A DNA stretch of 64,000 nucleotides from Nostoc carneum NIES-2107. Lineage in GTDB: Bacteria; Cyanobacteriota; Cyanobacteriia; Cyanobacteriales; Nostocaceae. The stretch spans positions 930,001 to 994,000 of the forward strand of contig AP018180.1 of the NCBI GenBank assembly GCA_002368155.1, in the 5' to 3' direction. Made by a program: the position numbers and the translations under genes. This document shows positions 29,617-40,077 of this stretch, in pieces (positions within the stretch are counted from its first letter, which is position 1; the number at the start of each line of letters is the position of its first letter). The notes beneath the pieces are model-generated. The model was given only the letters and a program-made list of their open reading frames with translations. It did not search any database and was not told the DNA's origin.

Positions 29617-30922
29617 GTACTCCACCACATTAATTCTGATGGGTACACGCCAGAGCGATCGTATACTAGTATAAGCTGGATAATTAAGGCATTAGTAAGT
29701 TGGATATAAAAATTTATTCATCATGGCTATCAAACATCAAGTCAACTTAACCATTGAGGATAAAGAACAACTTGAACAAATTACTAAAAAAGGAAAAATT
29801 CAGGCAAGAAAACTAAAACGGGTGCAGATACTATTAATGTCATCTGCTGGATATAAAGATGAAGAGATAGCCAACATAATAGGTGTGAGTGTAGCAACTA
29901 TAGAGCGAATTCGGAAAAAATTTGTATCGTCAGGATTGGAGTCAGCCTTAAATGAAAAACCCCGTCCAGGTAAAGTAAGAAAGTTAAATGGGACAGCAGA
30001 GGCTTTTTTAGTTGCTACCGCATGTAGTAATCCACCTTCAGGGCGAGAATGTTGGACAATGGAATTACTAGCTAATAAATTAGTACAACTTGAAATTGTA
30101 GATAATATTAGCGATGAAACTGTACGTCGAACTTTAAAAAAAACGAAATCAAGCCGTGGCTAGTAGAGCAATGGTGTATTCCAACAGTCAGTCCGGAGTT
30201 CGTGTGGCGAATGGAAGATGTCTTAGATTTATATGCTCAAACAGATGATCCAAAACGTCCGAGAGTTTGTTTTGACGAGCGTCCGGTACAATTACTTGGT
30301 GATACAAAAGTTCCCATACCGGCAAAACCAGGACAAGCAAGACGCGTTGATTACGAGTATGAGCGCTTGGGCAATTGTAATTTATTCACGTTTATAGAAC
30401 CAACAAAAGGTTGGCGACACATTAAAGTTACAGATAGAAGAACTGCGGTAGATTTTGCTCATTGTATGAAAGATTTGGTAGACATTCATTATCCAAAAGC
30501 TGAGTTAATTAGGATTATTATGGACAACCTAAATACTCATACGCCATCTGCTTTATACCAAGCTTTTCATCCCGAAGAAGCTAGAAGAATTTTGAAAAAA
30601 CTAGAGTTTCATTATACTCCTAAACATGGTAGTTGGTTGAATATGGCAGAAATTGAATTGTCAGTTCTTTCTCGCCAATGTTTAAATCGACGCATCCCAA
30701 ATCAGAAAATTTTAAAATCTGAAATCGCTGCTTGGGAGCAGACAAGAAATCAAGAAAAAGCAACTATTACCTGGCGGTTTACAAATGATGATGCTCGTGT
30801 CAAGTTGCAAAAATTATATCCAAAAACACAGGAATCTGACGAAATTAAAAATCTTCAACAGCCAATGTGTGATTGTGCGATCGCTCTAGCGTGTACCCAT
30901 CAGAATTAATGTGGTGGAGTAC
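29617..30922 (+). mobile_element. IS630-family insertion sequence
   Basis: The 1306-bp element starts GTACTCCACCACATTAATTC and ends with its inverse complement; the terminal inverted repeats extend about 45 bp with one or two differences. It is flanked by TA on both sides, the target duplicated by IS630 elements. The left flank (about 29521-29616) reads MEPANPKKL-stop-EHLQAIAKILYQETETEELESL in one frame, resembling the start of an ISKra4-type transposase. So it may have landed in an older element. Confidence 0.85.
29723..30909 (+). CDS. IS630-family transposase, two frames joined by a -1 frameshift
   Basis: Frame 1 (29723-30163) encodes the helix-turn-helix part (AGYKDEEIANIIGVSVATIE). Frame 2 runs to 30909 and encodes the DDE catalytic domain, with CFDERP for the first aspartate, IMDNLNTH for the second and KHGSWLNMAEIE for the glutamate. 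The frames meet at TTAAAAAAAACG; reading AAA-AAC after a -1 slip gives LKKNEIKPWLVEQW and continues in frame 2 without a stop. An A-AAA-AAC slippery site is usual for this family, so the element may be active. It needs no separate start in frame 2. Confidence 0.82.
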
Positions 30923-31053
30923 TAGTAGTCTGGCAACTCAACTTTGCTGGGTGAAGAAACGAACCACGAAGACACGAAGTACTCAAAGAAAGAGGAAAAG
31001 AAGAGAACTAGAAAATTTAATGCACCTAGCATAGTTCCCTTGTCAGACTACTA
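30923..31053. repeat. Palindromic MITE-like element (TAGTAGTCTG ends)
   Basis: TAGTAGTCTG at the left and CAGACTACTA at the right bound a 131-bp AT-rich segment. It abuts the IS630 element on one side, sharing the TA, and supplies the stop codon of the HEAT-repeat gene on the other. Confidence 0.65.
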
Positions 31054-31578
31054 GGGGGAATTGAAAAAACAATTAGAGATTAAAGATAACGCTGGGGGGC
31101 ATATCTGCACTTGATTGAGATAGCTAAGAGTCGTCACAGCCGCTTCTCGTAGTTGAGGATGTTCTGATTCAAAAAAGGATAGTACCGCCGGGAGTGACTG
31201 AGCGTCATGTATCTTTCGCAACAGAATTAACACATTTAGTTGCAGGTTAATATCTGGTTGCTGTAACGCATCTAGCAACAGCAGCAAATCTTCTGAAGAT
31301 ACCAACTCACCTAAAGCTGAAAGCGCCTCACTGCGAACCTCTGCATCTGGTGAAGCTAAACATGGTAATAAGGCGGGGATAGCCACAGGATCGGCAATTT
31401 CCCATAGTGCGGTGACAGTGATTTTTTGTACGGCGGTGCTTTCGTCTTGCAGCGCTACAATTAGCGCATCAATCGCCGCCTCATCTCCCAAATATTGTAG
31501 GGTTTTCACCGCCACTAAGCGATCGCAAACGTAATAAGTAGTGTCAGTGCCATTGTGCTTGAGATGATGATGTGCCAC
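31051..31578 (-). CDS. HEAT-repeat bilin lyase-like protein, possibly C-terminally truncated
   Basis: The 175-residue protein is built of HEAT repeats of the PBS-lyase type (LVAVKTLQYLGDEAAIDALI, then TAVQKITVTALWEIADPVAI and AEVRSEALSALGELVSS). By position near cpeBA and cpeYZ it could be CpeF, the lyase for the doubly linked bilin on CpeB Cys48/59 (50/61). It is shorter than I expect for CpeF. Its last codons read into the end of a palindromic insertion that provides TAG, so the C-terminus may have been cut off. Alternatives are another HEAT lyase or an NblB-like protein. Confidence 0.6.
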   Translation of the reverse strand: MAHHHLKHNGTDTTYYVCDRLVAVKTLQYLGDEAAIDALIVALQDESTAVQKITVTALWEIADPVAIPALLPCLASPDAEVRSEALSALGELVSSEDLLLLLDALQQPDINLQLNVLILLRKIHDAQSLPAVLSFFESEHPQLREAAVTTLSYLNQVQICPPALSLISNCFFNSP

Positions 31579-31961
31579 AGACAGGAGTACCTAAACACTG
31601 CTTCTCAAAAATTCGTTAGTTGTTTAATTGGCAACCCTGTCGCCGTTTAAGTACAGGCAGTTTGCTCTCCTTAACAGCTACAAGGCAACCTTTAGTTGCA
31701 TTTATTAACCCCTAATTGCACAATTTTGGTTTCTGTTAAACACAGTAATTCAGCCAAATTACAGCCAAATACTTTACATAGAAAAAGCGGTAATTGTTCG
31801 TTTAATAGTACTGTTTAGCAAGAAAGGCAGAAGGTTGTGTAAGAGCAGGAATTCCGCCCCCTAATTGTAGTAGAGCGCGAAAATCTACCTAATGAGGAAT
31901 TTTCATGTTCAGTAAATTGAATTAAATTGCACAAAATGAACCGATTTGTCGCTGCAACCAG
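31579..31961. other. Gene-free divergent promoter region
   Basis: This 383-bp stretch separates the HEAT gene and the oxidoreductase gene, which point away from each other, so promoters for both should be here. It is AT-rich with CAGCCAAATTACAGCCAAAT as a short direct repeat. I see no RNA gene or recognised operator. Confidence 0.4.
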
Positions 31962-34223
31962 ATGGATACCAACCCTCAGCCCCAACCGCCCTTCCACGAA
32001 ACCAATGAAAACACCCCAGAAATTGGCGGTGGGTTGCCTGTAATTGAGTATTGGGCAAAGCACACACTGTCACCGGAAGGGCCACATCTGTGGAAGACCC
32101 TGTTTCACAAAAGTGCTTGCTTGTCCTGCTCCTGGGGGACTGGTGGACAAAAAGGAGGATTCACCAATGAAGAAGGTGAAAAACTACAACGCTGCATGAA
32201 AAGTGTAGAAGCAATTTCAGCCGAAATCCAACCTCCGGTTCCAGTCCACTTCTTTGATTCCCACAAGATTGCTGACCTACAACAGCTATCCTCTATGGAA
32301 GCGGATAGATTGGGAAGACTCAGCTTCCCAGTGATTCGACGAGCTGGTAGCGACCATTATGAGCGCATCTCTTGGAAGGAAATTTATGCGATCGCCACGG
32401 CTGCGTTTAAGAAACCACCAGAGCGAGTTGCATCCTACAGTTCCGGCCGCGGCTCCAACGAAGCGGCATTTTTACTACAGCTGCTGCTGCGAACCCTTGG
32501 TTCCAATAATTTGGCAGATTGTTCAGATCTGTGCCATGCTCCTTCCACAACCGCACTCAAAGAGATGTTTGGCACAAACACCTCAATCGTCAGCCTGGAA
32601 AGCTTGAAGCAGGCAGATTGTGTAGTGTTAGCAGGGTCAAATTCTGCTTATAACCATCCACGTTTGATGAATGAGTTGATCAAACTGCGAGACAAAGGTG
32701 GCAAAGTGATTGTGATCAATCCTGTGATGGAAATTGGATTGGTGAAATTTGGCTCTCCGGCATTCCCTGTTAAGTCTCTGATTCCAGGTTCTGATATTGC
32801 TTCGCTATATCTCCAACCGATTCCGGGTAGTGATGTGGCGCTGTTTGTGGGCATTCAGAAAGCGTTAATTGAACAGGGGTTTGTGCATTATGACTTTTTG
32901 CAAGCATATACCCAAGGGTGGGAAGCGGTATTAGAACAGGCGCGATCGCTTTCTTGGGAAACCATCACGACTACCTGCGGCGTGTCCAAACCAGAAATCG
33001 CAGCCGCCGCAACCATCATCGGCACATCAAAAGCTGTGGTCTTTGGTTGGGCAATGGGAATTACCCAACAGACAAATGGTGTCGATAATGTCTATAGCAT
33101 CGCCAATACAGCGTTAATTAGCGGTCAGATTGGCAAACTGGGAGCCGGAGTCATGCCTGTACGGGGACATTCCAACGTCCAGGGCTTTGGCTCAATGGGT
33201 GTAACTGTGAAGCTCAAAGAAGAAATTAAGCAAGCGTTAGAGCAGTTATTGGGGCGATCGCTCTCTTTACCTAAGGGTTACCACACTCGTGACTTAATCG
33301 AAGCAGCCCAAGCGGGCAAAGTAGATAGTCTCATGTGTGTAGGTGGTAATATCTATGGAGCTAATCCTGACTCAGCACAGGCAAAACGGGCATTGGGTAA
33401 CATCGATACCATCATCTATCTCGCTACTAAACCCAACATTGGGCACTTTCACGGATTAGCGAAAACTCACACAATCATCATTCCCGTCCTCAACCGATTT
33501 GAAAACCCCCACAAAACCACCGTTGAATCGGGTAACAACTTTGTGCGCCTCAATGATCAAGGCAAAACTCACCTTAAGGATGCAGATTTAATTTCCGAAG
33601 TTGAGTTTTTAACTGAACTAGCTCATCGGCTGCTGGGTAATTATCCTGTCGAATGGCGCAAACTACAAGATACTCGCTACGTGCGGCAACTGATTGCCAC
33701 AACTATTCCTGGCTATGAAAAAATCGCGACGATTGACGACACCCAAGAAGAATTTACCATCTCTGGGCGCATCGTCACCGAACCCCATTTTAAAACGCCC
33801 TCAGGCAAGGCAAAAATGTTGACTACCCCACTGCCGAATCTGGCTCTACCTCAACCTCAAGACTTTGACATTAATGAGAGAGCTAATAGTCTCGTGCTGG
33901 CATTAATGACTGGACGCAGCTATTCTCAACACAACACGGTGGTTTACAAAATTGATGATCAGTATCGGGGAATGCCTCATCGCTACTGCATTTTGATGAA
34001 TCGCATGGATGCAGAAAAAATTGGGTTAGCCGAACATGATCTCGTCACAGTACAGGGTGATGCCGACAAACTAGAGAACATAGAAGTGATTTACGGTGCT
34101 GTGCGAGAAGGTGCGGCGTTGATGTTTTATCCGGAAGTGAATGTTATTTTTAAAGCCAGAACAGAAACTCGCTGCGGTACCCCTGCTTACAAACGGGTGC
34201 CAGTGTTAGTGTATGGAAAATAG
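31962..34223 (+). CDS. Molybdopterin oxidoreductase, FdhF/YdeP-like
   Basis: The 753-residue protein has the layout of the FdhF/YdeP branch of molybdopterin oxidoreductases. An N-terminal cysteine-containing segment (HKSACLSCSWGTGG) is followed by the molybdopterin-binding core (SYSSGRGSNEAAFLLQLLLR, DCSDLCHAPSTTALKEMFGT, VPVRGHSNVQGFGSMG-type) and a C-terminal molydopterin-dinucleotide domain (MTGRSYSQHNTVVYK...MHRMDAE-type). Only two cysteines are spaced for a cluster, so a normal 4Fe-4S site is doubtful. YdeP relatives affect acid resistance; substrate unknown. Cytoplasmic, with no Tat signal. Confidence 0.82.
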   Translation: MDTNPQPQPPFHETNENTPEIGGGLPVIEYWAKHTLSPEGPHLWKTLFHKSACLSCSWGTGGQKGGFTNEEGEKLQRCMKSVEAISAEIQPPVPVHFFDSHKIADLQQLSSMEADRLGRLSFPVIRRAGSDHYERISWKEIYAIATAAFKKPPERVASYSSGRGSNEAAFLLQLLLRTLGSNNLADCSDLCHAPSTTALKEMFGTNTSIVSLESLKQADCVVLAGSNSAYNHPRLMNELIKLRDKGGKVIVINPVMEIGLVKFGSPAFPVKSLIPGSDIASLYLQPIPGSDVALFVGIQKALIEQGFVHYDFLQAYTQGWEAVLEQARSLSWETITTTCGVSKPEIAAAATIIGTSKAVVFGWAMGITQQTNGVDNVYSIANTALISGQIGKLGAGVMPVRGHSNVQGFGSMGVTVKLKEEIKQALEQLLGRSLSLPKGYHTRDLIEAAQAGKVDSLMCVGGNIYGANPDSAQAKRALGNIDTIIYLATKPNIGHFHGLAKTHTIIIPVLNRFENPHKTTVESGNNFVRLNDQGKTHLKDADLISEVEFLTELAHRLLGNYPVEWRKLQDTRYVRQLIATTIPGYEKIATIDDTQEEFTISGRIVTEPHFKTPSGKAKMLTTPLPNLALPQPQDFDINERANSLVLALMTGRSYSQHNTVVYKIDDQYRGMPHRYCILMNRMDAEKIGLAEHDLVTVQGDADKLENIEVIYGAVREGAALMFYPEVNVIFKARTETRCGTPAYKRVPVLVYGK

Positions 34224-34375
34224 CGATCGCTACATTGATCTGCTTGGAGACCCTGTATTAATTAGCATCGAGCTATTATTCTGACTGGGGCGGATGTTAA
34301 TAATCGATTCATCAGCTATCGATAGATGTCATTGCCCTTGCTCCCAATCTTTTATTCCTTTTTCTCTGTTCCCTG

Positions 34376-37285
34376 TTAAAAATTGCCACCTTCCAACTGT
34401 CGGGCTATTAAGCGAGAAAATAATCCTTCTTGGGTTATTAGTTGTGAAAAAGTACCTGCTTGCACAACTCGCCCCGCATCAATCACATATATGCGATCGG
34501 CATTGCGAATTGTGCTGAGGCGGTGGGCTATGACTATACGGGTAGCTTGCAATTGATTTAAACTGTTGCTAACAATGGCTTGGGTGCGGTTATCTAAAGC
34601 ACTAGTGGCTTCGTCCATGAGGACAACTTTTGGTTTACCAACAAGCGATCGCGCAATCAATAATCTCTGTCTTTGTCCACCAGAAAGATTAGTTCCTCCC
34701 TCACTAATAATGGTGTGCATTCCCATTGGCATTTGCTCGATGTCATCTGCTAAACCTGCCATACGTGCGGCTTCCCAGGCTTCATCAATTGTGACTAATG
34801 CACCAGCAGTAATATTCTCAAAAATCGAGCCTGTCCCAATTTTGCCATTTTGCAGTACTACGCCTAACGACCTGCGTAAACTTTGCAGATCTAAATTTGC
34901 TAAATCTTTACCGTCGTAGTACACTCCCCCACTCAAGGGAGTTTCAAAGCCCAGCAATAAGCGGAAAATTGTGGATTTACCGCTTCCCGATAAACCAACT
35001 ATGGCGATAAATTCTCCGGGATTGGCGTATAAGCTGACATCATTGAGAATTAACGGGCCATTTTCCGAGTAGCGAAAGCTGAGGTTTTCTAATGCTACAC
35101 GACCAGTTAATTTACCAGGATGAATTTTATGAGCATCAGCTTCGACTGGTGCTTGCAAAATTGGCTGCGCCCGTTCCCACAAAGGTATAATTGCCCAAAT
35201 TTCTGTAATAGTATTGCTGAGGTCTGTTACACCCTTGATAAAAATTCCCAAAGCATAACTAAAAGCAATAAACGTACCCAGGGAAAGCTGGGTTTGCATC
35301 ATTGATGTTCCCAAGCCAAACAACAGTATAGAACTGATTAACGGCAAAGCTTCATTAAACACAGCTACAAAATCGCTGATTTGTTGCGAACTGGCTTTGA
35401 GTCTGATTCTTTGGCTGTATTTCTTTGCCCAAGCTGCAAAAGCTCGTTCTTCTGCCATTGCTACGCGTAACTTAGCAACGCCATTAATTAGTTGCACAGT
35501 TAGCCCATTAATTGCACCATCGAGTTGTTGCTGTTGTCGGGATTTCTTCACCAAAAACAAGCTAGAAACGCTGGTAATTACTCCAGCGACTAATGCTAAA
35601 CCGACTCCCACACAGGCAAGTTGCCAGCTGTAAACAAACATTAGCACTAAATTTAGTAAAGCGAAGACTCCACTAAACAAAGTGCGTTGGGTAACACCAG
35701 TGAATTTCTGATGAATTCGCCTGACTGCTAATACGCGATTCACCAAATCGCCAGCCGTATACTGACGGAAAAAAGTTGGACTTAATCTCAGCAACCGATC
35801 CCAGATTGCTGGCTGCAAGTTATTTTCAGTCAAGCTTTCTAGTCTGAGATTAACAATGCTTTGGGCAATTTGAAAGACTAACTGAGCAATCGCCACCGCC
35901 AACAATACCAATCCAATTTGCCATAACAAAATGCGATCGCTCTCAGGAATGGCATGATTGATTAATATTGCTGTGGCTTGGGGTGCAATCATTCCTAGTA
36001 CTGTTGCCACTACACCCAAAAGCACAATGCTCAGGATATCTTTCTCGCTGGTGTTGGTGGCAAACTTCAACAAATCAAGGGCATTGTTGACTACTGGGGG
36101 TAAAGGTTGATAAAGCACATAAGCTTCTGCTGCTAATGTCTGCGCTACTGTCTCATTAACTGGGGTGCGAGTCTGGGATTGGGGATCGAATAACACATAA
36201 CCTTTGCTTTTGACAGGTAACAAAGCTACTGGTTGCTTTTCTATGACAGTAGAAGCCAATAAAGGGCCATGTTCCTTGCGCCACCAGCCAGCTGCTAACC
36301 GTACACGCCGCACGCGAATCTGTGATGCTTGGGCGATCGCAATTACTGGATCTTTTTCTCTGCTTTCTTCTGCTATGGGTGGACGAATTGTTAATTTTAA
36401 CACCCTGCCGATGGCTCCCATTGCCATTAACAGGGCGGAACTCTGCTGAAAAAATCCAAATTCTTCCTGTGGTTGCAATACAGTTGCTAGTTCTCCCAAT
36501 GCACCCTTGATGGCTTGGCGATTAACTTGCTCTGTTTTCTGAAATTTCCGAAATTCAGCTTCAGTTTCTTGATGCAGCCGTAAACTTAAGTAGTCAAAAA
36601 AGTAACTATGCAAACTCGCCAAACCCGCCAGCAATTGAGTTGGTGCTAATTCTGCCGTTGGTAATATGATTCCTGTAGTTGTATCTCCGGATTCTAAGTA
36701 CATAGCCGTTGTCAACGGAAATACTGAAGAATTAGCATTCAGCGAGAGTTCATCGATACCCAACCAGCGAAGATTACCTTGATGCAACTTCACCCAAAAC
36801 ACTGTTTTTTGCCAAACTTGTAGCGCTTCACCATTGTATAAAGAAAAATTTCCCAAATCTGCTAACACTGGTTTGAATGGCGGCGTGACAATAGGTTGGG
36901 GATTGTTGAATGTGCGATCAATGTTATATATCCAATCTTCTATAAGAGCGATCGCTCTCATTTCACCATTTGCTACTCGCTTCAGCAAATCGGTAATTGG
37001 CTGTTGGGATAACTGCGTTGGTTCAATAGCTACAGCCACAAACGCCCATTGTCCCGGTGCGATCGCTTCCGGTAATAAAGCCGTCCCAAATAACGCCTCA
37101 CCAGTGCTGACATGAAACAAAAAGCGGCGATGTCCCTCAGGCGAACCATTTCTGATTCTGGTTGCATACAACGCCAGCTTTCCCGACTCCACTATCCACA
37201 AAGTTTCTGGGTGATTGAGGATAACTCGCTGATTAACTTTCATGCTGTATGGCTCAACAGAATAATTCACCTGAGTAAAAAACAT
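34376..37285 (-). CDS. NHLP-type bacteriocin ABC exporter, ATPase subunit with N-terminal regulatory region
   Basis: The 969-residue protein starts with a cyclic-nucleotide-binding-like region (VNQRVILNHPETLWIVESGK). A six-helix exporter domain (about residues 410-700) and an ABC ATPase with Walker A GLSGSGKST, signature LSGGQRQR and Walker B VVLMDEATSA follow. This matches the second ABC protein of NHLP/NHLM peptide export systems. It starts 7 bp after the C39-containing transporter ends and probably forms a complex with it and the HlyD protein to secrete the processed lanthipeptide. Confidence 0.87.
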   Translation of the reverse strand: MFFTQVNYSVEPYSMKVNQRVILNHPETLWIVESGKLALYATRIRNGSPEGHRRFLFHVSTGEALFGTALLPEAIAPGQWAFVAVAIEPTQLSQQPITDLLKRVANGEMRAIALIEDWIYNIDRTFNNPQPIVTPPFKPVLADLGNFSLYNGEALQVWQKTVFWVKLHQGNLRWLGIDELSLNANSSVFPLTTAMYLESGDTTTGIILPTAELAPTQLLAGLASLHSYFFDYLSLRLHQETEAEFRKFQKTEQVNRQAIKGALGELATVLQPQEEFGFFQQSSALLMAMGAIGRVLKLTIRPPIAEESREKDPVIAIAQASQIRVRRVRLAAGWWRKEHGPLLASTVIEKQPVALLPVKSKGYVLFDPQSQTRTPVNETVAQTLAAEAYVLYQPLPPVVNNALDLLKFATNTSEKDILSIVLLGVVATVLGMIAPQATAILINHAIPESDRILLWQIGLVLLAVAIAQLVFQIAQSIVNLRLESLTENNLQPAIWDRLLRLSPTFFRQYTAGDLVNRVLAVRRIHQKFTGVTQRTLFSGVFALLNLVLMFVYSWQLACVGVGLALVAGVITSVSSLFLVKKSRQQQQLDGAINGLTVQLINGVAKLRVAMAEERAFAAWAKKYSQRIRLKASSQQISDFVAVFNEALPLISSILLFGLGTSMMQTQLSLGTFIAFSYALGIFIKGVTDLSNTITEIWAIIPLWERAQPILQAPVEADAHKIHPGKLTGRVALENLSFRYSENGPLILNDVSLYANPGEFIAIVGLSGSGKSTIFRLLLGFETPLSGGVYYDGKDLANLDLQSLRRSLGVVLQNGKIGTGSIFENITAGALVTIDEAWEAARMAGLADDIEQMPMGMHTIISEGGTNLSGGQRQRLLIARSLVGKPKVVLMDEATSALDNRTQAIVSNSLNQLQATRIVIAHRLSTIRNADRIYVIDAGRVVQAGTFSQLITQEGLFSRLIARQLEGGNF

Positions 37286-37292
37286 TACTAAT

Positions 37293-39824
37293 CTACGCCT
37301 CCTCTGTTTGAATTAAACGGGCATATATACCGCCCAAATCCCATAACTCTTGATGAGTTCCCCGTTCTGCAATTTTTCCTCTATCAAGTACAATAATTTC
37401 ATGGCAATCGCGAATTGTACTGAGGCGATGGGCGATCACCATGCAAGAACAACCACGCCGCCGTAGATTTTGGTCTATGATTAACTCTGTTTCTGCATCT
37501 AAGGCGCTAGTTGCTTCATCGAGGACTAATACCTGGGGATTTTTGATTAAAGCGCGAGCAATTTCTAAGCGTTGACGTTGTCCCCCGCTGATATTCATCC
37601 CGCCTTCGATTAACTCTGCATCAAATTTATTGGGCAAAGATAAAATTAAATCGTTAATTGCTGCATCTTCACAAGCTTGGATTAAATCAACTTCTGGTAC
37701 AGTTGCATCCCAAAGCGTTAAATTCTCGCGGATTGTCCCAGCAAATAAAAAGATATCCTGCTCAACCATTGCTACAGAGTTAGCAAGTACAGAACGCGGT
37801 ATTTGTTGGCGAGGAATTCCATCAAAATAAATTTCTCCCTCCCAAGGTTCGTAAAGTCCGCAAATTAATTTTGCAATTGTGGATTTACCAGAACCACTTT
37901 TTCCTACAAAAGCGATTCTTTCTCCTGGCTTCACTGTCAAGCTGAGATTTTCAATTAAAGGAGGTTCTAAACGGTTATAACCGAAGGTGACATTTCGTAA
38001 TTCAATATAACCATGCAATTTAGGGGAGTATAAAATTGGGGAAATGTCAGCTTTGAAAGGTGAAACTTGAGCCTTTGAGGGTGAAATTTGGACTTCCGAA
38101 GGCGAAGTGTGAGCCTTTGAGGGTGAAACTTGAGCCTTTGAAGGTGAACCGTCAGCCTTTGAAGGTGAAACTTGAGCCTTTAAGGGTGAAGCGTCAGCCT
38201 TTGAGGGTAAAGCTTGAGCCTTTGAGGGTGAAACTTGAGCCTTTAAGGGTGAAGCGTCAGCCTTTGAGGGTAAAGCTTGAGCCTTTGAAGGTGAAGCTTG
38301 AGCCTTTAAGGGTGAAACTTGAGCCTCTGAGGGTGAAACGTCAGCCTTTGAAGCTGAAGTGTGAACTTCTTCCCATCTTCTTATCTGCTGATTTCTTAAT
38401 TTATCCTGCTCAACTTGCGGATCAATGGGATTTTGCAAGACATCATCAAGCCGATTTAAACTAGCTTCTAAATCTTGGAGTGTACTGCCAAAATTGAGGA
38501 GACTATTAACGGGTTCTAAGAAACTCAATGTTAAACTTTGATAGGCAACTAGCATCCCGATACTCAGTTTGCCGTTCATTACTTCTAATCCGCCGACAAC
38601 TAAAATAGAAGCTGTAGTGAGAGCAGTTAAAATAGTTGGTAATGTGGTGAGAATTTGAGTTTGTAAACCCAATTCTTGTTGAGCATTTAGAGCTTTGGCG
38701 TAGTAACCAGCAAACTTAGCAAATAAATCAGACTCTAATCCCGATGCTTTTACAGTTTCGATAGTCTGAATACCACTAACCGCCACCCCAAAAACTTTGC
38801 CATATTCCTGTGCTAGCCGGAAATTAGCATCAACACGAGTTTGAGAAATCAATTGCAGAGCCAGAATATTAATCACCGCAAAACCGACTGCGATCGCACT
38901 CAGTAATGAATTGTACTGAATCATAATCAGCAGGTAAAAAACCATCATCACCGCATCAATTACTGTTGTGGCTAACCTTCCTGAAAGTATCTCTGCAACT
39001 GTGTCATTAATTTGCACGCGACTGCTAATTTCTCCCGCGTAGCGTTGAGCATAAAACCCCACTGGTAAACGCAAAATATGCCAAAGAAAATTTCCTGACA
39101 TACTCACAGATAGCTTCACCATTAATCGCCGTAAATAAGTCAGCCGCAGTTTAGCAAGTAACGCCCTTAATACCGCAGTTAATAACATTCCTAAGAGTAA
39201 AGGACGTAACCATTCTTGGCGTTCTTGAATTAAAATTTCATCAACAAATACCTGAGAAAAACCGGGTACAGCCAATCGAGGAATTGTCAGCAATAAACCC
39301 GCAAGTAAGCAAAATAGAATAGTACCCCATGAGTTTTTAAGACGACTAATTAAAGCCGAAATAATATTAGTTCTCTTACCACCTTTGTGAAAATTCTCTC
39401 CTGGCTCCATCCTCAAGACTACACCAGTGTATGCTTTATTAAATTCATCCAGGGAAATACTTCTACGTCCTGTAGCCGGATCATTAAGATAAACACGCTT
39501 TTTCCCAATACCTTCTACAACTAAAAAATGATTAAAATTCCAAAAAATAATGTAAGGGAAATGCAAGGTTTGCAGTTTTTCTAAAGGTAATTTTAAACCT
39601 TTAGCATTTAAACCATAACTTCTGGCAACTTGAATAATATTAAAAGCTTTACTACCATCTCGCGAGATACTACATTCTTCCCGAAGTTTAGCTAAAGGCA
39701 CAATCCGCCCATAATAACTAAGAATAATCCCCAGAGAAGCCGCACCACATTCCACCGCTTCCATTTGTAATATTATGGGAGTGCGAACTTTATTCCTTTG
39801 TAGTAAAAGCTGAGAGAAAATCAT
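37293..39824 (-). CDS. lanT: NHLP-type bacteriocin exporter with C39 leader peptidase
   Basis: The 843-residue protein has an N-terminal C39 peptidase domain with the catalytic cysteine in EAVECGAASLGIILSYYGR, histidine in FNHFLVV and aspartate in LNDPATGRR. A six-helix exporter domain and a C-terminal ATPase (GKSGSGKST, SGGQRQR, VLDEATSALD) follow. It should cut the leader after the GG/GA-type site and export the core peptide. Between membrane domain and ATPase is an unusual run of heptapeptides of the SPSKAQV/SPLKADA type, about 110 residues, encoded by a 21-bp minisatellite. Confidence 0.9.
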   Translation of the reverse strand: MIFSQLLLQRNKVRTPIILQMEAVECGAASLGIILSYYGRIVPLAKLREECSISRDGSKAFNIIQVARSYGLNAKGLKLPLEKLQTLHFPYIIFWNFNHFLVVEGIGKKRVYLNDPATGRRSISLDEFNKAYTGVVLRMEPGENFHKGGKRTNIISALISRLKNSWGTILFCLLAGLLLTIPRLAVPGFSQVFVDEILIQERQEWLRPLLLGMLLTAVLRALLAKLRLTYLRRLMVKLSVSMSGNFLWHILRLPVGFYAQRYAGEISSRVQINDTVAEILSGRLATTVIDAVMMVFYLLIMIQYNSLLSAIAVGFAVINILALQLISQTRVDANFRLAQEYGKVFGVAVSGIQTIETVKASGLESDLFAKFAGYYAKALNAQQELGLQTQILTTLPTILTALTTASILVVGGLEVMNGKLSIGMLVAYQSLTLSFLEPVNSLLNFGSTLQDLEASLNRLDDVLQNPIDPQVEQDKLRNQQIRRWEEVHTSASKADVSPSEAQVSPLKAQASPSKAQALPSKADASPLKAQVSPSKAQALPSKADASPLKAQVSPSKADGSPSKAQVSPSKAHTSPSEVQISPSKAQVSPFKADISPILYSPKLHGYIELRNVTFGYNRLEPPLIENLSLTVKPGERIAFVGKSGSGKSTIAKLICGLYEPWEGEIYFDGIPRQQIPRSVLANSVAMVEQDIFLFAGTIRENLTLWDATVPEVDLIQACEDAAINDLILSLPNKFDAELIEGGMNISGGQRQRLEIARALIKNPQVLVLDEATSALDAETELIIDQNLRRRGCSCMVIAHRLSTIRDCHEIIVLDRGKIAERGTHQELWDLGGIYARLIQTEEA
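38044..38362. repeat. In-frame 21-bp minisatellite in the exporter gene
   Basis: Units such as GGTGAAACTTGAGCCTTTGA (plus-strand reading) recur about 15 times with single-base changes. All are multiples of 21 bp, so the reading frame is kept and each adds one heptapeptide. Related 21-bp arrays inside genes are known from Nostocales. Confidence 0.85.
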
Positions 39825-40077
39825 AAGTTTGTCAATAAATTAGAGAATTAAAAAAATAAATTACCCTAATGGTCTGTCTCAAAATTCTTGATAAGTAAAT
39901 TAATTTTTACATTTATCTTCTTTTCCTTCTTCCTTTGTGTACTTTGTGTCTTTGCGGTTTGTTCTTTTAACACTCATAAATTTTGCAATTAAGCACTATT
40001 TTATGAAAGTAATATAACTATTTTTCCCTCTGCCTCCTGCCTAAATGCAATAGTATATTTATTAAATTGCCAGTCCC

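Noticed and set aside
38060-38464. 134-codon plus-strand frame of repeated KLEPLRVK units
   Set aside because: It is the antisense shadow of the 21-bp minisatellite in the exporter gene.
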